Part shown: in pieces, positions 18,301 through 26,514 of the stretch
Position numbering within the stretch: the first letter of the stretch is position 1
Layout of the letters: the number at the start of each line of letters is the position of its first letter
Assembly (NCBI RefSeq): GCF_001513955.1
Contig: NZ_KQ948144.1
Location: 1,359,195-1,423,194, forward strand
Direction of reading: 5' to 3'
Length of the DNA: 64,000 bases
Source of the DNA: Streptomyces pseudovenezuelae
GTDB taxonomy: Bacteria; Actinomycetota; Actinomycetes; Streptomycetales; Streptomycetaceae
Notes under the pieces: generated by a model
Databases searched by the model: none
What the model saw: only the letters and a program-made list of their open reading frames with translations
Told to the model about the DNA's origin: nothing
Made by a program: the position numbers and the translations under genes

Positions 18301-18324
18301 GGAGAGCGGCCCACGGCCGGCGCG

Positions 18325-18369
18325 CCGAGGCCGGGTCCCCTGCCGGAAGCGCGGGGGACCCGGCCTCGG
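18325..18369. terminator. Bidirectional terminator between DoxX and the S4 gene
   Basis: Perfect 16-base-pair stem: 18325-18340 (CCGAGGCCGGGTCCCC) with 18354-18369, 13-base loop. It lies between two convergent genes. Confidence 0.9.
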
Positions 18370-18448
18370 TGTGGTGACCGAGGGGTGTGGTGACCGACGG
18401 GTGGGGTTCGGTGCCGGGTTCCGAGGAGCCGAGAGCCCGAGGGGCCGC

Positions 18449-19192
<744 letters not shown>

Positions 19193-19313
19193 GGCTCCGA
19201 CCTTAGTACGCGGGACCGCGCACCCCGGGTGGGTTTTCCGGGCGGTCCCCGTCAGGACGGCCCGCCACCGCCGCCCGGCCGCCGCCCCGGCGACCTGCCC
19301 GTACCGTGGACGC

Positions 19314-20045
19314 GTGGACGCCCTCGCCGATCTCGACCGCCGGATCTCGGGCTGTCGTGCCTGCCCCCGTCTGGTCGACTGGCGGGAGGAGGTCGCCCGG
19401 ACCAAGCGGGCCGCGTTCGCCGACTGGACGTACTGGGGGCGGCCGGTGCCCGGCTTCGGGCCGGCGGACGCGCGCATGCTGATCGTCGGACTCGCTCCGG
19501 CCGCGCACGGCGGGAACCGTACCGGGCGGATGTTCACCGGCGACCGTTCCGGAGACGTGCTGTACCGGGCGCTGTACGACATCGGGCTCGCCTCGCAGCC
19601 GACCGCCGTGACCGCGGACGACGGACTGGAGCTGCGGGGCGTGCGGATCACCTCGCCCGTGCGCTGCGCCCCGCCCGCCAACAAACCCACCCCCGGCGAG
19701 CGCGACACCTGCCGGCCCTGGCTGGTCCAGGAGCTGAACCTGCTGCGGCCCACACTCCGTTCCGTGGTCGTGCTCGGCGCCTTCGGCTGGCAGGCGGCGC
19801 TGCCCGCGTTCACGGCGGCCGGCTGGACCGTGCCCCGGCCGCGGCCCGCCTTCGGGCACGGGACGCGCGTCCCGCTCGACGGCCTCGAACTCTTCGGCTG
19901 CTTCCACGTCAGCCAGCGCAACACCTTCACCGGCAAGCTCACGCCCGAGATGCTGCGGGACGTACTGCGCAGGGCGGCCGAGGCGGCGGGTCTGCACGGC
20001 CTCACCGGCGAAATCGGGACGACGCGGCCGCCTCACGACGGTTAG
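19314..20045 (+). CDS. Family 5 uracil-DNA glycosylase
   Basis: 243 residues from GTG 19314. [4Fe-4S] UDG of the UdgB type: cysteines in RRISGCRACPRL near the N-terminus, motif A LIVGLAPAAHGGNRTGRMFTGD, PVRCAPPANKPTPGERDTC with further cluster ligands, and motif B FHVSQRNTFTGKLTPEML. Family 5 enzymes remove uracil and deaminated purines from DNA and lack the polar water-activating residue of family 1; here the motif A position is Ala/His. It begins base excision repair. The pip gene follows by 9 bases, but no functional link is evident. Confidence 0.9.
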   Translation: MDALADLDRRISGCRACPRLVDWREEVARTKRAAFADWTYWGRPVPGFGPADARMLIVGLAPAAHGGNRTGRMFTGDRSGDVLYRALYDIGLASQPTAVTADDGLELRGVRITSPVRCAPPANKPTPGERDTCRPWLVQELNLLRPTLRSVVVLGAFGWQAALPAFTAAGWTVPRPRPAFGHGTRVPLDGLELFGCFHVSQRNTFTGKLTPEMLRDVLRRAAEAAGLHGLTGEIGTTRPPHDG

Positions 20046-20054
20046 GGTCGCCGG

Positions 20055-21017
20055 ATGCCTCTCTACCCGGAGATCGAACCGTACGACCACGGCATGCTCG
20101 ACGTCGGCGACGGCAACCACGTGTACTGGGAGACCTGCGGGAATCCGGACGGCAAGCCGGCGGTGGTGCTGCACGGCGGGCCGGGGTCCGGTTGCACGCC
20201 TTGGGCGCGGCGGCTGTTCGACCCCGCCGCGTACCGGATCGTGCTCCTCGACCAGCGGGGCGCCGGGCGGTCGACGCCGCCCGCGAGCGCGTACGACACC
20301 GACATGAGCGTCAACACCACCCCGCATCTCATCGCGGACCTGGAGCTGCTGCGGCGGCATCTGGGGATCGAGCGGTGGCTGGTGTGGGGGCTGTCGTTCG
20401 GTTCGGTGCTGGGGCTGCGGTACGCCCAGACGCACCCGGAGGCCGTGACGGAGATCGTGCTGACGGGGATCGCCACCGGGTCCGACGCCGAAGTCGCCCT
20501 GCTCACCAGGGGAATGGGGAAGATCTTCCCCGAGGCGTTCGAACGGTTCGTCGGCGAGTTGCCCGTTGCCGAACGGGACGGGAACCTCGCCGCCGCCTAC
20601 AACCGGTTGCTGGAGTCGCCCGACGCGGAGGTCCGCGAGCGGGCGGCACGAGCCTGGACGGACTGGGAGACGGCGACCATTCCCGCCCCGCCCGGGTCGG
20701 TCGAGCGTTTCGAGGATCCGGTGTTCCGCGCGGGCTTCGCCCGTACCGTCACCCACTACTGGGGCAACGGTCACTTCCTCGACGAGGACGGCGTAGTCCT
20801 GCGTGACGCGCCCCTGTTGAAGGACATTCCCGGCACCCTCGTCCAGGGCAGTCTCGACTTCGGCAACCTCCTCGGCACCGTCTGGCGGCTTCATCACGCC
20901 TGGCCGGGCAGCGAGTTGACGGTGATCGACGAGGCGGGGCACAGCCCCGGGGCCCCCGGAGCCGTTGAGGCGCTGGTGCGGGCGACGGACACCTACGCGC
21001 GCGGCTGGAACCGCTAG
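20055..21017 (+). CDS. pip: Prolyl aminopeptidase
   Basis: 320 residues from ATG 20055. Alpha/beta hydrolase of family S33 that removes N-terminal proline from peptides. Signatures: VVLHGGPGSGCTPW (oxyanion region), RIVLLDQRGAGRSTP, the nucleophile elbow WGLSFGSVLGLRYAQTHPE (Ser in GLSFGS), WENATI-like WETATIPAP, and the C-terminal His in DEAGHSPGAPG. No signal peptide, so cytoplasmic. Its TAG stop shares the bases CTAG at 21014-21017 with the stop of the convergent GntR gene. Confidence 0.94.
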   Translation: MPLYPEIEPYDHGMLDVGDGNHVYWETCGNPDGKPAVVLHGGPGSGCTPWARRLFDPAAYRIVLLDQRGAGRSTPPASAYDTDMSVNTTPHLIADLELLRRHLGIERWLVWGLSFGSVLGLRYAQTHPEAVTEIVLTGIATGSDAEVALLTRGMGKIFPEAFERFVGELPVAERDGNLAAAYNRLLESPDAEVRERAARAWTDWETATIPAPPGSVERFEDPVFRAGFARTVTHYWGNGHFLDEDGVVLRDAPLLKDIPGTLVQGSLDFGNLLGTVWRLHHAWPGSELTVIDEAGHSPGAPGAVEALVRATDTYARGWNR

Positions 21018-21682
21018 ACCGTCGCGCCCGCGTCCCCGAACAACTGCCGTACCGTCGACTCGTAGTTGGTGCGCACGTGCGCGAGGGCGTGCGCGCGGGC
21101 CCGGTCCGGATCGCCCGAGGCGATCGCCTCGTACAGGTCGCGGTGTTCGACGAGGAGTTGGGGCCACTCCTCGTTGCGCCGGGTCATCCAGCGCAGCCGT
21201 CCCGCAACCGGTTCCAGGGCCTCGACCAGCAGGCTGTTGCGGGCCATCGCCACGATGCTGTCGTGCAGACGGCTGTTGACGTCCGTGATGGTCTCCGCGT
21301 CGCCCGCCTCGGTCGCGGTCGCCGCGAGATCGAGCAGCCGCTCCACCTCGGCGAGATCCTCCGGGGTCGCCCGGGCCGCGGCGAGCCCCGCGGCGTACAC
21401 CTCCAACGCCTCGCGCAGCTCGAAGAGTTCCTTGACGTCGTTCGGGGTCAGCCGTCGTACGACCGTCCGGCGCGGGGTCTCGAAGTGCACGAAGCCCTCG
21501 GCGACCAGTGCGCGGATCGCCTCGCGGACCGGCACCCGGGAGACCCCGAAGCGGTCGGCGAGCTCCCGCTCGACCAGCCGGTCGCCCGGGCGCAGTGCGC
21601 CCGCGATGATCTCCTGCCGCAGGGTGGTCAGGACGCGTTCGCGGACGGCGCCGAGGGGCTCGGTGTTCGTCGTGGAGCTCAT
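21014..21682 (-). CDS. GntR family regulator, FadR/FCD subfamily
   Basis: 222 residues from ATG 21682. Residues about 12-75 are the winged helix (RERVLTTLRQEIIAGALRPGDRLVERELADRFGVSRVPVREAIRAL), the rest an FCD ligand domain with the metal-ligand pattern (VNSRLHDSIVAMA, ALEPVAGRLRW, EHRDLYEAIASGDPDRARAHALAHV). It probably represses the divergent NCS1 permease and racemase: a perfect palindrome lies in the 175-base spacer. The inducer is likely a substrate of that permease. Confidence 0.93.
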   Translation of the reverse strand: MSSTTNTEPLGAVRERVLTTLRQEIIAGALRPGDRLVERELADRFGVSRVPVREAIRALVAEGFVHFETPRRTVVRRLTPNDVKELFELREALEVYAAGLAAARATPEDLAEVERLLDLAATATEAGDAETITDVNSRLHDSIVAMARNSLLVEALEPVAGRLRWMTRRNEEWPQLLVEHRDLYEAIASGDPDRARAHALAHVRTNYESTVRQLFGDAGATV

Positions 21683-21792
21683 GGAGCCATCTTCTCCGAC
21701 GCGGGAGCCGGCGTTGACGCCGGAGCTGTTTTACGGAGCCTTAACAGACGCGACATCGGCCGGGACTCTTGACGGCGGGACCATGTCGGCAG

Positions 21793-21806
21793 TTTGGTAT
21801 ACCAAA
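21793..21806. promoter_or_regulatory. Putative GntR operator
   Basis: TTTGGTATACCAAA is a perfect 14-base palindrome. Its GT...AC core is the form recognised by FCD-type GntR proteins. It lies between the GntR gene (start 21682) and the permease start (21858), and inside the longer open frame of the permease, which argues that translation starts downstream of it. Confidence 0.8.
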
Positions 21807-21857
21807 ACCGGATGCCAGGCGGCCGCCACCCTCCTGTCCCCCGTCCTTGGAGGCCCT

Positions 21858-23327
21858 GTGTCCCTCGCCGACCGTGCCGAAGCCACCGGCACACCAGCGT
21901 TCGTCCCCGATCCCCGGCTCACCAACGAAGACCTCGCCCCCGCGGGCAAGCGCAACTGGAAGGTCTTCGACCTCTTCGCCATGTGGATGTCCGACGTCCA
22001 CAACCTGGGCAACTACACCTTCGCGGCCGGACTGCTGGTCCTCGGCATGAACGTCTGGCAGGTCTTCACCTCCCTGCTCGTCGGCTTCGTGCTCATCTAC
22101 GTCGGCATGAACTGGATGGGGAAGATCGGCCAGCGCCACGGCGTGCCGTTCCCCGTGGTCAGCCGCATCAGCTTCGGCGTGTGGGGCGCCAACATCCCGG
22201 CCCTGATCAGGGCCGTGATCGCCATCATGTGGTACGGCATCCAGACCTACCTGGCCTCCGTCGCGGTCAACGTGATGCTGCTGGCCGCCTGGCCCGGCCT
22301 GGAGTCCTGGACCCACAGCTCCTTTCTCGGACTCGACGCGCTCGGCTGGGTCTCCTTCCTCTCCCTCTGGCTCGTCCAGGCGCTGATCATCAGCCAGGGC
22401 ATGGAGTCGGTCAGGAAGTTCCAGGACTTCTGCGGCCCGGCGATCTGGCTGGTCATGATCGCCCTCGCCGTGTGGGTGCTGGCCAAGGCCGGCTGGAGCA
22501 TCTCGCTCACCAGCACCCCGCACCCGGTCTCGGTCGGCGAGCAGTGGCGGCAGTGGTTCGGCGCGATCGGACTGATCCTCGCCACCTACGGCACACTGAT
22601 GCTCAACTTCTGCGACTTCTCCCGCTTCGCGCCGGACTACAAGACCGTCCGCCGCGGCAACTTCTGGGGCCTGCCGATCAACTCCACGGCCTTCGTGGTC
22701 GTCTCCGTGATCGTCACCGCGGGCTCGCTGGAGGTCTGGGGCGAGGCCATCACCGACCCGGCCGAACTGGTCGCCAAGGTCGGCAACACCTGGGTGATGG
22801 TCCTCGGCGCGCTCACCTTCGCCGTCGCCACCATGGGCGTCAACATCGTCGCCAACTTCGTCTCACCGGCGTACGACCTCGCCAACGTCTGGCCGCAGAA
22901 GATCACCTTCAAGGTCGGCGGCATGATCAGCACGGTCGCGGCCCTGGTCGTGACCCCGTGGAACCTCTTCTCCAACCCCACGGTCGTCAACTACTTCCTC
23001 GGCGGCCTCGGCGCCTTCCTCGGCCCGCTGTTCGGCGTGATCATGCTCGACTACTACTGGGTCAAGAAGGGCCGCGTCGACGTCGACGAACTGTTCAAGG
23101 CCGAGCCCGGCTCCCGCTACTACTACCGCAAGGGCGTCAACCCCAAGGCCCTGTGGGCGTTCCTGCCCGCGGCGGCCGTCGCCGGCGTCCTCGCCCTGGT
23201 GAAGACGTTCAGCGACGTGGCCCCGTACTCCTGGTTCATCGGTACGGCCCTCGCGGCCGGCCTGTACGCACTGCTGTGCCGCAGCGAGCGAGCGGCTCGT
23301 GCGGTCCCCGAGGCCGTGGAGGTCTGA
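21858..23327 (+). CDS. NCS1 family nucleobase/hydantoin-type cation symporter
   Basis: 489 residues from GTG 21858, which has TTGGAGG just upstream and lies after the operator. About 12 membrane helices. NCS1 hallmarks: ALAPAGKRNWKVFDLFAMWMSDVHNLGNYTFAAGL at the N-terminus, GVPFPVVSRISFGVWGANIPALIRAVIAIMWYGIQTYL, FCDFSRFAPDYKTVRRGNFWGLP. Transports purine, pyrimidine, allantoin or hydantoin-type compounds with H+ or Na+. The partner gene for an Asp/Glu/hydantoin racemase-fold enzyme follows by 5 bases, which points to a hydantoin- or allantoin-like substrate. Confidence 0.92.
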   Translation: MSLADRAEATGTPAFVPDPRLTNEDLAPAGKRNWKVFDLFAMWMSDVHNLGNYTFAAGLLVLGMNVWQVFTSLLVGFVLIYVGMNWMGKIGQRHGVPFPVVSRISFGVWGANIPALIRAVIAIMWYGIQTYLASVAVNVMLLAAWPGLESWTHSSFLGLDALGWVSFLSLWLVQALIISQGMESVRKFQDFCGPAIWLVMIALAVWVLAKAGWSISLTSTPHPVSVGEQWRQWFGAIGLILATYGTLMLNFCDFSRFAPDYKTVRRGNFWGLPINSTAFVVVSVIVTAGSLEVWGEAITDPAELVAKVGNTWVMVLGALTFAVATMGVNIVANFVSPAYDLANVWPQKITFKVGGMISTVAALVVTPWNLFSNPTVVNYFLGGLGAFLGPLFGVIMLDYYWVKKGRVDVDELFKAEPGSRYYYRKGVNPKALWAFLPAAAVAGVLALVKTFSDVAPYSWFIGTALAAGLYALLCRSERAARAVPEAVEV

Positions 23328-23332
23328 TAAGC

Positions 23333-24052
23333 GTGCGGATCGTCGTCACCAACTGCAACACCACGCAGGAGATGACCGAGGAGATCGTACGAGGTGCCCG
23401 GGCCGCCGCAGGCCCGGGCACCACCGTGCTCGGACTCACCCCCGCCTGGGGCCCCGAGTCCGCCGAGGGCTGGCTCGACAGCTACCTCTCCGCGGCGGCG
23501 GTCATCGACCTGCTGCGCACGTACGAGGGCCCTTCCTACGACGCGGTCGTCATGGCCGGCTTCGGCGAGCACGGCCGCGAGGGGGTCCGGGAGTTGGTGG
23601 ACGTACCGGTCGTCGACATCACCGAGGCCGCCGCCCATCTGGCCTGTCTGCTCGGCCGCCGGTACGGCGTGGTGACCACGCTGGAACGCTCCTGCGGGCA
23701 GATCGAGGACAGCCTGGAACTGGCGGGGGTGGGGCGCAACTGTGCCGCCGTCGTCGGGACCGGACTGGGCGTGCTCGACCTGGGGGACGCCGACCGTACG
23801 GAGGCCGCCTTCCTGACGGCCGCCGAGCGGGTACGGGAGGCCGGCGCCGAGGTGCTGGTGCTGGGGTGCGCCGGGATGACCGGACTTCAGCGGACCGTGG
23901 GGGAGAAGCTGGGGCTTCCGGTGGTCGACGGGGTGGGCGCGGCGGTGAAGCTGGCGGAGTCGCTGGTGGGGTTGGGGCTCAGCACCAGCCGGGCGGGCGG
24001 GTATGCGAGGCCGGTGCCGAAGAGGCGGGTGTGGGGAGCGCAGTCGGACTGA
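23333..24052 (+). CDS. Asp/Glu/hydantoin racemase-fold protein
   Basis: 239 residues from GTG 23333, 5 bases after the permease stop. N-terminus VRIVVTNCNTTQEMTEEIVRGAR is typical of hydantoin/allantoin racemases. The second catalytic cysteine region is intact (VLVLGCAGMTGL), but where racemases read ACFGDPG this protein has AGFGEHG, so the first catalytic Cys seems to be Gly. Enzymes of this fold with one cysteine include arylmalonate decarboxylase. It may therefore be an isomerase or decarboxylase rather than a true two-base racemase. It acts on what the permease brings in and is under the same GntR operator. Confidence 0.88.
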   Translation: MRIVVTNCNTTQEMTEEIVRGARAAAGPGTTVLGLTPAWGPESAEGWLDSYLSAAAVIDLLRTYEGPSYDAVVMAGFGEHGREGVRELVDVPVVDITEAAAHLACLLGRRYGVVTTLERSCGQIEDSLELAGVGRNCAAVVGTGLGVLDLGDADRTEAAFLTAAERVREAGAEVLVLGCAGMTGLQRTVGEKLGLPVVDGVGAAVKLAESLVGLGLSTSRAGGYARPVPKRRVWGAQSD

Positions 24053-24060
24053 CCGGGGGC

Positions 24061-24510
24061 TCAGGGCCGCCACACATACCGCACGTCCGGCTCCCGCTCC
24101 TCGTTGCCGCTGCCGTCGGTGCGTTCGGCCTCGACGAAGCCGTGCCGCTCGTAGAAGCGGTGGGCCGGCTTGTTGACCTGGAAGGTCCACAGGCTCAGCC
24201 CCTGCGGGCCGCGCTCCTTGGCGAGCGTGACGAAACGGTCGCCGATGCCCCGGCCTCGCCAGCCCGGGTCGAGATACAGCTGGGACAGCAGGTCACCGTC
24301 GAGGACCATGAGACCCACCACCTGCTCCTCCGCCACGGCCACCCATGTCTCGTGCGATGGCACGACGACGTCCCGGATGTAGGCGTGCACCTCGTCGTCG
24401 GACCGGGGCCGTACGACCGTCGGCAACGCGGCGGCGAAGGAACGCAGATAGACGTCGGCCGAGGCGGCGGCGTCGGAGGCGGTGGCCCTGCGGATGACGA
24501 CCGAGCTCAC
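24061..24510 (-). CDS. GNAT family N-acetyltransferase
   Basis: 149 residues from GTG 24510, overlapping the RidA stop by 4 bases (GTGA). GNAT fold: RRATASDAAASADVYLRSF, WVAVAEEQVVGLMVLDGDLLSQLYLDPGWRGRGIGDRFVTLAKE (acetyl-CoA loop RGRGIG), LWTFQVNKPAHRFYERHGFVEAERTDG. Third gene of a translationally coupled trio with the 162-residue protein and RidA. Acceptor unknown. Confidence 0.92.
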   Translation of the reverse strand: MSSVVIRRATASDAAASADVYLRSFAAALPTVVRPRSDDEVHAYIRDVVVPSHETWVAVAEEQVVGLMVLDGDLLSQLYLDPGWRGRGIGDRFVTLAKERGPQGLSLWTFQVNKPAHRFYERHGFVEAERTDGSGNEEREPDVRYVWRP

Positions 24511-24920
24511 CGCGAGGCCTTCTCCGGCACCACGGCCGTGGCCGTGATCTCCACCAACTGGCCCGTGTATCCGAGGCAGGCGACCCCGATCAGCGTCGAC
24601 GCGTGCGGGCCGGCGCTCAGCCCGGACGCCTCGACCACCTCCCACACGGTGGACAGCACCGCGGGCTCGCTGCTCACGACATGAACATCGGTCGCCAGGA
24701 CATGCTCCAAGTCGCTGCCGACCGCGTGCAGTTGCTCCCGCAGGTTCGCGATCACCTGCTCGGCCTGGCGCGCGGGGTCCCCTTCCCCCACGAGGTTCCC
24801 CTTGGCGTCCAGCGGAACGGACCCGGCGAGAAACGCCAGCTTGGTGCCGGCCTCGACGACGGAGGCGTGGGAGTAGGTCGGCGGCGGGAAGAGGGCCGGG
24901 GCGGTGACGCGCTCGATCAC
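24507..24920 (-). CDS. RidA family protein
   Basis: 137 residues from GTG 24920. RidA/YjgF/UK114 fold: SHASVVEAGTKLAFLAGSVPLDAKGNLVGEGDPARQAEQVIANL, STLIGVACLGYTGQLVEITATAVV. Classical RidA hydrolyses reactive enamine/imine intermediates and needs an Arg in the C-terminal region (normally in RxxxxxxLP-type stretch); I see Leu/Gly in the equivalent GVACLG segment, so it may be a non-deaminase Rid subgroup. Overlaps both neighbours by 4 bases. Confidence 0.9.
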   Translation of the reverse strand: MIERVTAPALFPPPTYSHASVVEAGTKLAFLAGSVPLDAKGNLVGEGDPARQAEQVIANLREQLHAVGSDLEHVLATDVHVVSSEPAVLSTVWEVVEASGLSAGPHASTLIGVACLGYTGQLVEITATAVVPEKASR

Positions 24921-25405
24921 GTGGACTCCTGTGGCGGACGACGGACAACCTTTCGATCATCGGGGGCCGGGGGACGGGAGCGCACCTGAATTTCCGGGCC
25001 CCGAACTTCCGGGCCCCGCCGGTGTTCACACTCCTGTGCACGATCCGGGTGCCCCGGGGAGATCGCCGCCGGGGCGAGCGCCGGCGTCTCGGTCGACTCC
25101 GCCGCGATCCTGGCGAGCACCTTCCGTCGTCTGCGCCGCGCGGCCTCCTGCATCGCCGCGGGCCGTCGGGCGGCAACCGCCGACACCGCCCTGAACTCCT
25201 CGCTCCGCTCGGCCGCGGCGACCCGCTCGACGCTGTAGAGGCGGGTCGGCGGGGCCGTACGCAAGAACGGGTTGGGTCGCCGCAGATCGGGCTCGCCGAG
25301 CAGCCGGCGGATCATCCCGGCGCTCCAGCCGCGCGCCCGCAGTCCGGCAGTGGACAGATGGGTGCGGGGCGTTCGCGGACCCGGGTCCTTCTCGTACGCC
25401 GTCAT
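24917..25405 (-). CDS. Conserved hypothetical protein (162 aa), first gene of RidA operon
   Basis: ATG 25405 follows GAGGGGG. MTAYEKDPGPRTPRTHLSTAGLRARGWSAG leads into GMIRRLLGEPDLRRPNPFLRTAPPTRLYSVERVAAAE, then a run of arginines (EAARRRRRKVLARIAAE). The pattern (short helical unit recognising a GEPD...LYSVERV string) is found in Streptomyces hypothetical proteins and could be a small DNA- or RNA-binding fold, but this is a guess. GTGA overlap with RidA means coupled translation. The last 45 residues look disordered. Confidence 0.75.
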   Translation of the reverse strand: MTAYEKDPGPRTPRTHLSTAGLRARGWSAGMIRRLLGEPDLRRPNPFLRTAPPTRLYSVERVAAAERSEEFRAVSAVAARRPAAMQEAARRRRRKVLARIAAESTETPALAPAAISPGHPDRAQECEHRRGPEVRGPEIQVRSRPPAPDDRKVVRRPPQEST

Positions 25406-25549
25406 CGTCGATCCCCCCTCGTCGTGACACTCAGTGACGACTTCATTGATAACGCGCGCCACTGACAACGGCCCCCGGCTGTGCCCCGGGCCGTCGCCGA
25501 TCGCGTAATTGCGTGGAGCGGACGCCGGCCTTCTCCGTACGCTGCGCCC

Positions 25550-26314
25550 ATGCCCCCCGCCCTCCCCGACGCCGCCTTCCTGGACGCCACCGCGGACCGT
25601 CTCGCCGCACTGCCCACCGTCCGGGCCGTGGCGCTCGGCGGCTCCCGCGCCCAGGGCACCGAACGGCCGGACAGCGACTGGGACCTGGCGATCTACTACC
25701 GCGGCGACTTCGACCCCGCCGGCCTTCGCGCGATCGGCTGGGAAGGTGAGGTCTCCGAGGTCGGCGGCTGGGGCGGAGGCGTCTTCAACGGGGGCGCGTG
25801 GCTGACGATCGACGGGCGGCGGGTCGACGTCCACTACCGGGATCTCGACGTGGTGGAACGGGAGTCGGCCGAGGCGGAGCAAGGACGCTTCCGGGTGGAG
25901 CCCCTGCTCTTCCACCTGGCCGGGATCCCCACCTACCTGATCGTGGCCGAACTCGCCGTCAACCAGGTCCTCAGGGGCGACCTGCCCCGCCCGGCGGCCT
26001 ACCCGGCCAAGCTCCGCAGCTCCGCCGCCGCCCGGTGGCGGGACACCGCCCGCCTCACCCTCGCCTACACCGAGGCCAACCACGCCCCGGCCGGCCGCCT
26101 CACCGAGACGGCCGGCGCCCTCGCCACGGCCGCCGTACAGATGGGGCACTCGGTGCTGGCGGCGCGAGGGGAGTGGGTGACCAACGAGAAGCGGCTGCTG
26201 GAACGGGCCGGGCTGCGGGATGCCGACCGGGTCGTCGCGTCCCTGACGGCATCGCCCGAGGCGGCCGTCCGCGCGGTCAAGGAGATGCGGGACCTGTTCG
26301 AGCGCGTGGACTGA
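25550..26314 (+). CDS. Nucleotidyltransferase domain protein
   Basis: 254 residues from ATG 25550. The pol-beta nucleotidyltransferase signature is clear: AVALGGSRAQGTERPDSDWDLAIYY (GGSRAxG and DWD metal ligands near residues 30-50), with a third acidic position in GRRVDVHYRDL. The helical C-terminal half (FHLAGIPTYLIVAELAVNQVL, ALATAAVQMGHSVLAARGEWVTNEKRLL) resembles the DUF4037/aminoglycoside adenylyltransferase-like tail. Substrate unknown; resistance should not be assumed. Stand-alone gene. Confidence 0.88.
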   Translation: MPPALPDAAFLDATADRLAALPTVRAVALGGSRAQGTERPDSDWDLAIYYRGDFDPAGLRAIGWEGEVSEVGGWGGGVFNGGAWLTIDGRRVDVHYRDLDVVERESAEAEQGRFRVEPLLFHLAGIPTYLIVAELAVNQVLRGDLPRPAAYPAKLRSSAAARWRDTARLTLAYTEANHAPAGRLTETAGALATAAVQMGHSVLAARGEWVTNEKRLLERAGLRDADRVVASLTASPEAAVRAVKEMRDLFERVD

Positions 26315-26514
26315 GCGGCGGCTGCACGTCCGTCCCCTTGTCGGTCTCCGGGTTGCGTTCATAAAGAACGTGGCTTTTGCATGCATCGTCACACGCGGGT
26401 AACACAACAGTCCCGGAGCCTCCAGGAACGGGATCTACCGTGGAGGTCACCGCTCACCGCCCGGCCACCGTCGCCCGAAGGCGCACCCCCGCCTCCCCCG
26501 ACGACAGGAGCCCC

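Noticed and set aside
21066..21857. Long upstream extension of the NCS1 permease frame
   Set aside because: It runs antisense through the GntR gene and across the operator; GTG 21858 with TTGGAGG gives the family N-terminus.
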